Shown here: piece after piece, positions 8,764 to 16,760 of the stretch
Layout: each line of letters opens with the position of its first letter
Numbering within the stretch: position 1 is the stretch's first letter
Assembly (NCBI GenBank): GCA_017447875.1
Contig: JAFSMP010000042.1
Coordinates: 29,088 to 93,087, forward strand
DNA length: 64,000 nt
DNA from: Paludibacteraceae bacterium
Lineage (GTDB): Bacteria > Bacteroidota > Bacteroidia > Bacteroidales > Paludibacteraceae
Direction of reading: 5' to 3'
Notes under the pieces: model-generated
Told to the model about the DNA's origin: nothing
Seen by the model: only the letters and a program-made list of their open reading frames with translations
Database searches by the model: none
Made by a program: the position numbers and the translations under genes

Positions 8764-9584
8764 TATTGTTGTTTTACTATGATTCGCTTTACTATATTCT
8801 TGGCGCCTTGCAGCAACCGTTCTTTCCACCAGGCAGCGGTGTCGTTCGTCCAGCGCTGCGGATGGGTGGTGATCATCACGTGGTTCGGTAACTTCCCCTG
8901 CTCTACCGCCTCGATCAAAGCGTGCGTCGTGTGCCAAGTCAGCCCTGCAGCGGTCCATTGCTCCTGATAACCGGGTATCTTATCCCGTACGCTCACCTTG
9001 TATCCGTCCCAGCAGCGACCCGTGTCCGTCAGGTAGAACACACCGCTGGAGCAATCGTTCCGTAAGGATAAGAAGTCCGTGTCAAAATACGGTTCGCCGA
9101 TGATGCCCAAGGCCTTGTAGTCGTATTTCTTCCACAGCTCCTTGCCGTCCCATTTGCTGGTCGGAGCACCGTGCATGCAGATCGTCTCCACCGCGTAGTA
9201 CTGCCGGAAATACGCGAGCCAGGTTGTAAAATGGTCATACGCCTTGTCAATATCGCCGTCGCACAGACTCATATCCTCGTAGTGGTACCCTATCTCGTGC
9301 CCCAGCGCCGTTATCGCCCGGATGATTTCCGGTTGGTTACTCTCCGGGATGATGCGGAAGTAATACGTCGCTTTCGCCCCTATCGCATGCTCTATCTGCG
9401 CGGTCTTCAGACTGTTCGGTGCCTTCAGGTCCACATCGTGCCTTAAAACAACGAATTTCTCGTTATCTCGAGATCTCGAGGTTTCGAGATCTCGGCAATA
9501 CTCTGCAAACGATATCAGCCGATATCCCTTCGCCTGCAGCGTCTCTAACAAGGTCCGATATATGTCCAGCGTAAAGTCCCGCAT
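8763..9584 (-). CDS. Polysaccharide deacetylase-like (NodB-fold) protein
   Basis: A 273-residue protein of the carbohydrate esterase/NodB type. The metal motif RHDVD lies at about 48-52 and the paired histidines at about 96 and 101 (GHEIGYHYE). No signal peptide is seen, so it probably acts in the cytoplasm on a sugar intermediate. The ATG at 9584 is chosen because a promoter (9633-9663) places the transcript start near 9626, which rules out the in-frame codon at 9635. It is the first gene of the polysaccharide operon. Residues about 34-41 (ETSRSRD) are encoded by a palindromic repeat (9459-9495). Confidence 0.8.
   Translation of the reverse strand: MRDFTLDIYRTLLETLQAKGYRLISFAEYCRDLETSRSRDNEKFVVLRHDVDLKAPNSLKTAQIEHAIGAKATYYFRIIPESNQPEIIRAITALGHEIGYHYEDMSLCDGDIDKAYDHFTTWLAYFRQYYAVETICMHGAPTSKWDGKELWKKYDYKALGIIGEPYFDTDFLSLRNDCSSGVFYLTDTGRCWDGYKVSVRDKIPGYQEQWTAAGLTWHTTHALIEAVEQGKLPNHVMITTHPQRWTNDTAAWWKERLLQGAKNIVKRIIVKQQ
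9459..9495. repeat. Palindromic in-frame repeat, word CGAGATCTCG
   Basis: Two copies of the perfect palindrome CGAGATCTCG are separated by AGGTTT, preceded by a degenerate copy. They are in frame inside the deacetylase-like gene and could form a strong hairpin in the mRNA about 100 nt after the start. Confidence 0.85.
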
Positions 9585-9632
9585 TATCGTTATGCCCGCA
9601 TTTTTCCAATTTAATAAATCTAAAAAAGCGTG

Positions 9633-9663
9633 CAAAGATACAAAGAATTTTTCATATACGCAA
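9633..9663 (-). promoter_or_regulatory. Promoter of the polysaccharide operon
   Basis: Minus strand: TTG, 20 nt beginning CGTATAT, then TATCTTTG. It fits the Bacteroidota sigma factor consensus and the window-wide extended form. Confidence 0.75.
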
Positions 9664-9721
9664 GCGTGCGCGTACTTTTTTCAAAAAAAAACGCCTATAT
9701 ACGCAGATTTTCCATTTTTCA

Positions 9722-9753
9722 TTTTCAATTTTCGGATTTTTTTTGTAATTTTG
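9722..9753 (+). promoter_or_regulatory. Probable promoter of the barrel protein gene
   Basis: The -7 box TAATTTTG at 9746-9753 is good, but the box 20 nt upstream is only TTTT. The ATG lies 40 nt downstream. Confidence 0.5.
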
Positions 9754-9793
9754 CGCCCAAATTTGTAAAATTTAAGTGAATTGTATAAAGCCT

Positions 9794-10537
9794 ATGAAGA
9801 AAATTTTTACCCTTCTGCTTTCTGTTCTTACCGTCGGTAGTTTGTCTTCCGCGATCAAACTGGACACCTTCCCGGACATTAACCCGGGTGAGCACTCGGT
9901 GGTTGAGTTTAAGACAGAATACGGATTCAATGACGTATGGGGACATCATGCTAATTTTGATTTGGGTGCCACCATCCCCATCCACAAACATTTTGACTTG
10001 ATTGCCGGAGCGCAGTTCTCCACAGCAAATGTGTACACGCTCAATGTAGAGTTGGACACGAAGTTCTTACTGACCCGGAAACATCACCGCGAGCTGTACT
10101 TCAAATCGCGTTTCATGCCCCGTTTCGTCGTTCGTTCCGAAGCGGTAGAATTTAACCTGGCCTTGGGTCTGGGTTATCGTCAGGACTACGTCAACATCAT
10201 GATCGGAACCAATATCCGCATGATGGACGAGTTGCACCGCAAGGAAGGCATGCACCTGAACGAGATGATCGCCGAGACTTTCTATCCGGCTTATTTCCTG
10301 GAGGTCTTCGGTCGTCCTATCGACTGCAACTGGAATATATCCTTGCGCATGACCAACCTGGGTGACTTCCAGATCGAGCGTATGTGGAACCCGATCTTCT
10401 CGCTCGCAGGACGTTACGATCCGGCGGACCATTGGAGAGTGAGTCTGCGCGCAGAATGCAAACCTGCAGGTATGTTTAATATGACCGCCGGATTCTTTGG
10501 CGTCAATGTGATTGCAGGATGTTCGTACACCTTTTAA
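9794..10537 (+). CDS. Predicted outer-membrane beta-barrel protein
   Basis: A 247-residue exported protein of unknown function. The signal peptide MKKIFTLLLSVLTVGSLSSA is followed by alternating aromatic/polar strands (LYFKSRFMPRFVVRSEAVEF, VIAGCSYTF) ending in an aromatic residue, as in small outer-membrane barrels. The ATG at 9794 is preferred over an in-frame GTG at 9776 because it begins the signal peptide. It is followed after 18 bp by a lipoprotein phosphoesterase and then fbp, so the three may form an operon. No family is recognised with confidence. Confidence 0.7.
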   Translation: MKKIFTLLLSVLTVGSLSSAIKLDTFPDINPGEHSVVEFKTEYGFNDVWGHHANFDLGATIPIHKHFDLIAGAQFSTANVYTLNVELDTKFLLTRKHHRELYFKSRFMPRFVVRSEAVEFNLALGLGYRQDYVNIMIGTNIRMMDELHRKEGMHLNEMIAETFYPAYFLEVFGRPIDCNWNISLRMTNLGDFQIERMWNPIFSLAGRYDPADHWRVSLRAECKPAGMFNMTAGFFGVNVIAGCSYTF

Positions 10538-10555
10538 TTTCAATTGATTAGACCT

Positions 10556-11545
10556 ATGAAAAAGAATAGATACATTACTTTGTTGCTCGGTTTGATGATC
10601 GCCTTCAGCGGTTGCGAGCGCCTGGACATCGCCGGTATCTTCGGTGGTTGTACCCCTCATCATGAAGCCCGTTACAAACAGTCGATCGCGTGGAACGAGA
10701 GTTACTGTGCGGCGAACGGACTGGAAGAAGACTGTATCGCACATCTCAAAGCGAGAAACAACGCGTATTACGAGATTTACTGGGCAGCCGACCTGCATAT
10801 CCAGGGCGAAGGCATGACCGTCATGCTCGATACCTTCGTCAACCTCGCAATGGGAGACTATACGGTAGACGGCATCACGTTTAACACCGGTGACACCTGC
10901 GACGCAGTGATCTTCGCCGGAGACATCATCGATGCCAAGAATAACTATCCTGTCTTCTACAAGCATATCGAGCCTCTCCGCAAAGCCGGCGTACCGGTCT
11001 TCTGTACCCCGGGTAACCACGACCTGTGCTTCGGACAATGGACGGAATATGTGGACTACTGGCATACGAGTTGTTACTGGTTCGATATCACAATGCCGAA
11101 CGGCACGAAGGACCTGTTCATCTCCTGCGACTCGGGTGATGCAACCCTCGGACAGAAGCAGTATAAATGGCTCAAGAACCTGCTGGAGCGCAAGTCCAAA
11201 GAGGGTTACCGTCATATTTTCTTCTTCACCCATACCCATATGTTCAAGCGTGACTCGAACAATGCGCACGGTGCCAACTACTGCGTGGAGGAGATATACG
11301 AGTTAACCTATCTCTTCTCCAAATATCACGTCGATTATTATATCTGCGGTCATGACCATACGCATGAAGAGACGACCTATAAGAATGTGGTTTACTACAC
11401 CATCGGAGCGATGAAAGACAGTTACCTGGGTCGGGCTGCCTACATGACAATGACCGTCTATAACACGAACGGTAAGGATGCTGCTCCTGTTTATCTGGAG
11501 CTTCACCGTATGAGCGGAGAGAATTATTTTTCCTTTGAAGACTAA
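10556..11545 (+). CDS. Calcineurin-like metallophosphoesterase lipoprotein
   Basis: A 329-residue envelope phosphoesterase. The lipobox is LMIAFSGC. All metal motifs are in order: AADLHIQ, AGDIID, GNHDLCF, FTHTHMF and GHDHTHEE. The His-rich HTHMF and GHDHTH ends are the usual C-terminal ligands of the superfamily. The substrate is unknown; a 5'-nucleotidase or phosphodiesterase activity outside the inner membrane is plausible. The start at 10556 begins the lipoprotein signal. It ends 3 bp before fbp. Confidence 0.88.
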   Translation: MKKNRYITLLLGLMIAFSGCERLDIAGIFGGCTPHHEARYKQSIAWNESYCAANGLEEDCIAHLKARNNAYYEIYWAADLHIQGEGMTVMLDTFVNLAMGDYTVDGITFNTGDTCDAVIFAGDIIDAKNNYPVFYKHIEPLRKAGVPVFCTPGNHDLCFGQWTEYVDYWHTSCYWFDITMPNGTKDLFISCDSGDATLGQKQYKWLKNLLERKSKEGYRHIFFFTHTHMFKRDSNNAHGANYCVEEIYELTYLFSKYHVDYYICGHDHTHEETTYKNVVYYTIGAMKDSYLGRAAYMTMTVYNTNGKDAAPVYLELHRMSGENYFSFED

Positions 11546-11548
11546 ACG

Positions 11549-13549
11549 ATGCAAGACGAGCGGTATCTGAGACTGTTAAGCGAGAAATTCCCGAATGAGC
11601 AGTCCGTCATCTCGGAGTTGATCAACCTGCGGGCGATTTTGTCATTACCCAAAGGCACGGAGCATTTCGTGTCCGACCTGCACGGTGCGTCGCTGGCGTT
11701 CATACACATGCTCAAGAATGCCTCGGGAGTGGTGCGTAAGAAAGTGGACGAGGTGTACGGAGACTCGATCGCTGAAGAAGAGAAACGGGCTATATGTGCC
11801 CTTATCTACTATCCCGAAGAGCGCATGGACCTCATCAAGCGTTTCTACGCCGGCGAACAAGTGGACGGGATACTGACGCTCAACTCACAGATCTCCAATC
11901 TCCAATCGCAGGAAGACTGGTACCGCACTCGTCTGCATCAACTCATCCACATCGCTCGGGCTGTGACGATCAAATACAGTCGGTCGAAGGTCTATCGCTT
12001 GCTGCCGGATAACTATGCGTACGTCATCAAAGAACTGCTGCATGAGTCGCATCTGGAGCAGCATGACCGGCAGACCTATTATAACGCCATCATCGATGCG
12101 ATCATCGAGACCGGCTGTGCCGACCAACTCATCATCGCCGTCTGTTACCTCATCCATTCGCTTACCATCGACACGCTTCATATTGTCGGTGATATTTTCG
12201 ACCGCGGTTCAGGAGCCGCTAAGATTCTCGACGTGCTCTCGACCGTGCGTAACTACGATATCGAGTGGGGCAACCACGATATCGAATGGATGGGTGCGAT
12301 GACCGGCAACCTGGCGCTGTTGGCTACCGTCCTACGTGTCAGCATCCGCTACGCCAATATCGAAACCCTCGAAGAGGGTTACGGCATCAACCTCCTGCCG
12401 CTCGCTAACTTCGCGATGGAGACCTACGGCGAGGATCCGTGTACGATCTGGCAGACCAAGGACTTCGACAACAACCCGCGTCTGACGCGTTCGGCACAAC
12501 TGATGGCGAAGATGCACAAGGCCATCTCTATCATCCAGTTCAAACTCGAAGGACAAACTGTGCTGCGTCATCCGGAGTGGAAGATGGATGACCGGGCGAT
12601 ACTCGGTAAATGTACATTGGTCAATGGTACATGGTCTTTGGATGGTCAGGCCTTATTGGATCAGAATCTGCCGACGGTCGATCCCAAAGACCCGTATGCA
12701 CTCAGTCAGGAAGAAGAGGACCTGATGAACCAGTTATGGCGGTCGTTCCGTAAGTCCGAGAAGATGCAAAAGCACCTGCGCATGCTCTATGAGCATGGAT
12801 CGCTCTATCTCGTGCGCAACGGTTTCCTACTCTACCACGCAGCCATCCCGCTCAATGCCGACGGTTCGTTCACCGAAACCGACGTATGCGGTCAACGCGT
12901 CTCCGGCAAGGCCCTCATGGATCGCACCGATGCCATCATCCGGCAAGCCTACTACGGTACCGGCCAAGCCAAACAGGATGCACTGGACTACATGCTCTAT
13001 CTGTGGGAAGGAGCCAATTCTCCGCTCTATAACAAAGATAAGATGACCACTTTCGAGCGTTATTTCCTGCCCAAAGGTGAGGCTTGGGATGAACATAAAG
13101 GTGCTTATTTCACCCTCGCTGACGATGAGAAGACTTGCGAGAAAATTCTCCGAGAATTCGGCTTAGACCCAGCGACGGGGCGTATTGTGAATGGTCACGT
13201 GCCTGTTCGTACTATCAAAGGCGAGACACCGATGCGGGCGAACGGCAAGCGGTTTGTGATAGACGGAGGTTTCTCCAAGCCTTATCAGGAGAAGACCGGT
13301 ATCGCCGGGTACACCCTTATCTACAACAGCCACGGAATCCAACTCGTCGAGCATGACTCGTTCGAGAGTCGGGAACAGGCTATCCTCTCCGGTTCGGACA
13401 TCCACAGCCGCACCCTACTCCAGGACTTCAGCGGTCAACGCATCCGCATCAAAGATACGGACAAAGGAAAAGAGTTGCTCGAGCAGATTCACTCACTCGA
13501 ACAACTCTTGGAAGCGTACCGAAACGGATCGTTCAGACAAGCGCTTTAA
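11549..13549 (+). CDS. fbp: Fructose-1,6-bisphosphatase, class III
   Basis: Gluconeogenic enzyme hydrolysing fructose 1,6-bisphosphate. At 666 residues it has the expected length for the class III (Firmicutes/Bacteroidota) enzyme. Phosphoesterase motifs are SDLHGA (about 43-48), GDIFDRG (about 212) and WGNHDIEWMGA (about 243); the C-terminal GHVPVRTIKGETP block is also typical. Two repeat-derived patches are in frame: ISNLQSQ near residue 116 (11892-11910) and a stretch near 355 (12610-12645). Its end overlaps the convergent ddh gene by 17 bp. Confidence 0.95.
   Translation: MQDERYLRLLSEKFPNEQSVISELINLRAILSLPKGTEHFVSDLHGASLAFIHMLKNASGVVRKKVDEVYGDSIAEEEKRAICALIYYPEERMDLIKRFYAGEQVDGILTLNSQISNLQSQEDWYRTRLHQLIHIARAVTIKYSRSKVYRLLPDNYAYVIKELLHESHLEQHDRQTYYNAIIDAIIETGCADQLIIAVCYLIHSLTIDTLHIVGDIFDRGSGAAKILDVLSTVRNYDIEWGNHDIEWMGAMTGNLALLATVLRVSIRYANIETLEEGYGINLLPLANFAMETYGEDPCTIWQTKDFDNNPRLTRSAQLMAKMHKAISIIQFKLEGQTVLRHPEWKMDDRAILGKCTLVNGTWSLDGQALLDQNLPTVDPKDPYALSQEEEDLMNQLWRSFRKSEKMQKHLRMLYEHGSLYLVRNGFLLYHAAIPLNADGSFTETDVCGQRVSGKALMDRTDAIIRQAYYGTGQAKQDALDYMLYLWEGANSPLYNKDKMTTFERYFLPKGEAWDEHKGAYFTLADDEKTCEKILREFGLDPATGRIVNGHVPVRTIKGETPMRANGKRFVIDGGFSKPYQEKTGIAGYTLIYNSHGIQLVEHDSFESREQAILSGSDIHSRTLLQDFSGQRIRIKDTDKGKELLEQIHSLEQLLEAYRNGSFRQAL
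11892..11910. repeat. In-frame repeat, word TCTCCAA
   Basis: Two and a half copies of a 7-bp unit in fbp encode SNLQS. Short, but of the same style as the larger loci. Confidence 0.55.
12610..12645. repeat. In-frame degenerate repeat in fbp
   Basis: Degenerate units of the type ACATTGGTCA/ATGGTACATGGTC lie in frame and encode a local insert near residue 355. Confidence 0.5.
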
Positions 13550-14387
13550 CTAACTGTTCCGTATCTCCCGGTAACAGATCTATCGGAGCCAACTCGATCA
13601 TCGTCTTGGCTCCGTATTTTCCACGCTCTTTCAGACGGATAGCGGCACGGGCACAACTAACCAGTACCTGACCGGTGAGCGCCGGGTTATTGATCGTCAT
13701 GTTGAACTCAAAACGCTGGTTATGCGTGTCTCCGCTTACGCCGTTACGAACGAGGTTGACACCGTGCGCCACGTTATTGAGCGCATCGATACTCGGCACC
13801 GGGATGACGTGGGTCTCATCGTGTGCGAAATAATCATCGGCCAAGAGTGCCGCTTCCACCGTCTTGAAGTCTGCACCCTCTTCGAGCTCGATATACACCA
13901 TACGACGATGGATACCGGTGCCCAAAGGAATGGTCATACTCAGCGCGTTCTTCACGCCCTTGATGGCTTTGGCAGCTACGGTGTGACCCATACTGCGACC
14001 CGGACCGAAATTGGTGTAAGTCAGACCTTTCGGAGCCAGTGCCAGCAGGATAGCACGGATCATCGAGTCCGAACCCGGATCCCAACCGGCAGAGATAATG
14101 CTGACGGCTTGGTTGGTCTTGCAAACGGGATCAAGGGCACTACGGAGCGACCAGATCTGGCCGTGGATATCAAAACTGTCCACCGTGCATATGCCGCGTG
14201 CGGCAAGCACAGCAGCGAACTTCTGCACCTCGCGGGTCGGTGTACAAACCAGGACGGCATCTGCATCGATGCAGTCCAGACAGTCATTGTGGTGATAGAT
14301 GCCGGAAAGATCCATATCCGGCGCAGCCTTGATGGCTTCTTCTGCGGCACGGCCGATATTGCCGTAACCTAAAATTGCAACTTTCAT
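13533..14387 (-). CDS. ddh: meso-Diaminopimelate D-dehydrogenase
   Basis: NADPH-dependent enzyme that makes meso-diaminopimelate directly from tetrahydrodipicolinate and ammonium, serving lysine and peptidoglycan. The N-terminal motif is GYGNIGR (about 8-14); also seen are VSIISAGWDPGSDSMIR (about 95-111), GPGRSMGHTVAAKAIKGV and HETHVIPVPSI. 284 residues is a little short of typical 295-325 forms but complete. It is the last gene after glnN, glmS and the four-helix-bundle gene, so transcription may be shared. It converges on fbp with a 17-bp overlap and no terminator. Confidence 0.9.
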   Translation of the reverse strand: MKVAILGYGNIGRAAEEAIKAAPDMDLSGIYHHNDCLDCIDADAVLVCTPTREVQKFAAVLAARGICTVDSFDIHGQIWSLRSALDPVCKTNQAVSIISAGWDPGSDSMIRAILLALAPKGLTYTNFGPGRSMGHTVAAKAIKGVKNALSMTIPLGTGIHRRMVYIELEEGADFKTVEAALLADDYFAHDETHVIPVPSIDALNNVAHGVNLVRNGVSGDTHNQRFEFNMTINNPALTGQVLVSCARAAIRLKERGKYGAKTMIELAPIDLLPGDTEQLVKALV

Positions 14388-14391
14388 ATTA

Positions 14392-14440
14392 TTAATGGGT
14401 TAGTGGGTTAGTGGGTTAGAGGTTATTGGGTCAATTGGTT
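14392..14440. repeat. Tandem repeat, word GGTTAGTG, left of four-helix-bundle gene
   Basis: Three to four units of GGGTTAGT(G) overlap the 3' end of the four-helix-bundle gene and encode its last residues (SNPLTH). The 17-mer GGTTAGTGGGTTAGTGG also occurs inside glmS at about 16028-16044. Confidence 0.9.
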
Positions 14441-14804
14441 GTTTTTTCAAACGTTTATTCCGAATACCGGACAGGATAGCTGAAACATTATTTATTTGTT
14501 TCTCTATTTCGGAATACTCTGACGAGGATATATACTCCAAGTCGCAAGCAATGTCCATTTGACAATCTATTTCTCTTAATGAACCATACGCGATTTCGAA
14601 GAAATGGACTTGTTCTTTCGAGGAAAAACGTCCGAAACCTTCAGAAATATTGGAAGGAACTGATATAACAGCTCTTCTCAATTGATCACACAAAGCATAT
14701 TGTTCCTCCTTTGGGAACTTTTTTAGTAATAAATATACCATTTTAACGAGTATTTTTGACTCGATGTAAACATTTAATTTTTTATAATCGTATTTTGTTT
14801 CCAT
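14400..14804 (-). CDS. Four-helix-bundle protein (S23 / Avd-like family)
   Basis: A 134-residue cytoplasmic protein of the four-helix-bundle family first seen as the S23 insert in 23S rRNA genes and related to the Avd accessory proteins of diversity-generating retroelements. Markers are AVISVPSNISEGFGRFSSKEQVHFFEIAYGSLRE (split here as SVPSNISEGFGR and FFEIAYGSLRE) and a Lys-rich C-terminus. The function of stand-alone members is unknown. The gene is far richer in A+T than its neighbours and breaks the glmS-ddh pair. Short tandem repeats border it on both sides, and the same two repeat words occur joined inside glmS. The ATG at 14804 is preferred; an upstream in-frame ATG at 14834 lies in the repeat. 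Confidence 0.88.
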   Translation of the reverse strand: METKYDYKKLNVYIESKILVKMVYLLLKKFPKEEQYALCDQLRRAVISVPSNISEGFGRFSSKEQVHFFEIAYGSLREIDCQMDIACDLEYISSSEYSEIEKQINNVSAILSGIRNKRLKKQPIDPITSNPLTH

Positions 14805-14817
14805 AATTATATATATT

Positions 14818-14857
14818 TTAATCCTCTCATCCACTCATCCTCTCATCCACTCATCCA
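14818..14857. repeat. Tandem repeat, word ATCCTCTC/ATCCACTC, right of four-helix-bundle gene
   Basis: Four units of about 9 bp between glmS and the four-helix-bundle gene. The 17-mer CACTCATCCTCTCATCC recurs inside glmS at about 16072-16088. On the opposite strand the units resemble the GGTTAGTG repeat on the other side, so the pair looks like a loose inverted repeat. Confidence 0.9.
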
Positions 14858-16759
14858 TTATTCAACCGTGACCGATTTTGCCAAATTACGGGGTTGATCC
14901 ACGTCGCAACCCTTGACGACAGCGATGTGGTAAGCAAGCAGCTGGAGCGGTATCACCGTCAGCAGCGGCGTGAGACACTCTTCGGTCTGCGGCACTTCGA
15001 TGATATAGTCGGCGATCTTGCTGACCAGTTCATCGCCTTCCGTGACGACGGCGATCACCCTACCCTTGCGGGCTTTGATCTCCTGGATGTTACTTACCAC
15101 TTTCTCGTACGTGCCGCAATGCGGTGCCACCACGACTACCGGCATCTCTTGCGAGATAAGGGCGATCGGGCCGTGTTTCATCTCGGCGGCAGGATAACCC
15201 TCCGCATGGATATAGGAGATCTCCTTCAGTTTGAGCGCTCCTTCCATCGCTACCGGGAAATTGTATCCGCGGCCCAGATAGATGAAGTTCTGCGCATAGG
15301 TAAAGGTTTTGGCGAAATCGGCTATCCGTTTGTTTTGTCCGAGCACTCGTTCAATCTTATCGGGTATCTGACCCAGTTCGCGCACGATACGCAGGTACTG
15401 CTCTTGCGTCATCGTGCCTTTCTCCTTGCCGATACAGAGAGCCAGCATCGTGAGCGCTACCACCTGCGCCGTGAAGGCTTTGGTGGACGCCACGCCGATC
15501 TCCGGTCCTACGTGGGTGTAGCATCCGCTGTCACTCACACGCGGGATAGAAGCACCGACGACGTTACATATCGAGAAGATGAACGCTCCTTTGGACTTGG
15601 CCAACTGGATCGCAGCCAGCGTGTCTGCGGTCTCACCCGACTGCGAGATAGCGATTACTACGTCGTCTTTGTTGATGACGGGTTTGCGGTAGCGGAACTC
15701 GGACGAGTACTCCACCTCCACCGGTATCTGCGCGAACTCCTCGATCGCGTACATAGCGATCAGTCCGGCGTGCCAACTGGTGCCGCAAGCCGTGATGATG
15801 ATACGTTTGGCATTGAGGAAACGGTCTTTGTTGTCAATAAAACCGGATAACGCGATATTGTCCTGCCGCACGTTCACACGACCGCGCATAGAATCGGTCA
15901 ACGTACGCGGCTGCTCGAAAATCTCCTTAAGCATGAAATGCGGATAACCGCCTTTCTCCAGTTGACTCAGCGATAACTCAAGACGCTTGATCTCCGGGGT
16001 CTTCGTCACATTATTGATGGTAGTAACGGTTAGTGGGTTAGTGGTTAGTGGGTTAGTGGATTCCTCAGATTCACTCATCCTCTCATCCTCTAATCCTCTC
16101 ATCCTTATACACACCACCTCTTCATCTTCGATGTAGATCACTTGATCCGTGTACTCAACGATAGGAGTTGCGTCGGAAGCGAGGAAGTACTCGTCTTCAC
16201 CGATACCGACTACCAACGGAGAACCCTTACGGGCAGCAATCAACGTATCCGGATGTTCCTTATCGAGGATGGCAATGGCATAAGCACCGATCACCTGCTG
16301 CAGCGCCAGTTGCACGGCGGTCTTCAGGTCCACGTGTTGGTTCACCTGGGTGTATTCCACCAACTGCACCAGCACCTCGGTATCGGTGTCGGACTTGAAG
16401 GTGTAACCTTGCTCCATCAGACCGGCCTTGAGCACCGCGTAGTTCTCGATGATGCCGTTGTGGATGATCGCCAGGCGCTCCGACTCCGAGTAATGCGGAT
16501 GGGCGTTGACCGTGTTCGGTTCACCGTGCGTAGCCCAGCGCGTATGCGCGATACCGATACATCCGTTCGTGTCTTTCTCCGCGCAGAAAGCCTCCAGTTC
16601 CTCCACCTTGCCTTTCGCCTTATAGACGTTCAGTTGTCCCTGCTCGTTGATGAGCGCCACGCCGGCACTGTCGTACCCGCGGTATTCCAAACGATGCAAA
16701 CCTTTAATAAGTATAGGATAAGCTTTCCGCTTTCCTATGTATCCAACAATTCCACACAT
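14858..16759 (-). CDS. glmS: Glutamine--fructose-6-phosphate aminotransferase
   Basis: Makes glucosamine-6-phosphate for peptidoglycan and lipid A. Cys2 is the glutaminase nucleophile (MCGIVGYIG), with TRWATHGEPN later in that domain. The two SIS domains carry SQSGETADTLAA and GYPAAEMKHGPIAL, and the protein ends KSVTVE as usual. At 633 residues it is some 20 longer than typical. The excess is a repeat-encoded insert at about 217-246 (MSESEESTNPLTTNPLT) in the linker between glutaminase and isomerase domains. It starts one base after the glnN stop, so the two are coupled. Confidence 0.97.
   Translation of the reverse strand: MCGIVGYIGKRKAYPILIKGLHRLEYRGYDSAGVALINEQGQLNVYKAKGKVEELEAFCAEKDTNGCIGIAHTRWATHGEPNTVNAHPHYSESERLAIIHNGIIENYAVLKAGLMEQGYTFKSDTDTEVLVQLVEYTQVNQHVDLKTAVQLALQQVIGAYAIAILDKEHPDTLIAARKGSPLVVGIGEDEYFLASDATPIVEYTDQVIYIEDEEVVCIRMRGLEDERMSESEESTNPLTTNPLTVTTINNVTKTPEIKRLELSLSQLEKGGYPHFMLKEIFEQPRTLTDSMRGRVNVRQDNIALSGFIDNKDRFLNAKRIIITACGTSWHAGLIAMYAIEEFAQIPVEVEYSSEFRYRKPVINKDDVVIAISQSGETADTLAAIQLAKSKGAFIFSICNVVGASIPRVSDSGCYTHVGPEIGVASTKAFTAQVVALTMLALCIGKEKGTMTQEQYLRIVRELGQIPDKIERVLGQNKRIADFAKTFTYAQNFIYLGRGYNFPVAMEGALKLKEISYIHAEGYPAAEMKHGPIALISQEMPVVVVAPHCGTYEKVVSNIQEIKARKGRVIAVVTEGDELVSKIADYIIEVPQTEECLTPLLTVIPLQLLAYHIAVVKGCDVDQPRNLAKSVTVE
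16022..16107. repeat. In-frame double repeat in glmS (GGTTAGTG then ATCCTCTC words)
   Basis: Both words that flank the four-helix-bundle gene are found here in the same order and orientation, separated by only about 12 bp. They encode roughly 28 residues in the interdomain linker of GlmS. Confidence 0.9.
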
Positions 16760-16760
16760 A

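Noticed and set aside
10067-11269. Long open frame opposite the barrel and phosphoesterase genes
   Set aside because: It is antisense to two genes with signal peptides and intact family motifs and shows no family likeness; high-GC codon bias of the real genes explains it. Similar shadows at 7837-8967, 604-1185 and 22486-23355 were also dropped.
14392-14857. Insertion sequence with terminal inverted repeats
   Set aside because: No transposase; the flanking arrays are only loosely inverted and no target duplication is visible.
16022-16107. CRISPR-like array
   Set aside because: Units are 8-10 bp with no spacers of constant length and the array is in frame within glmS; no cas genes are present.
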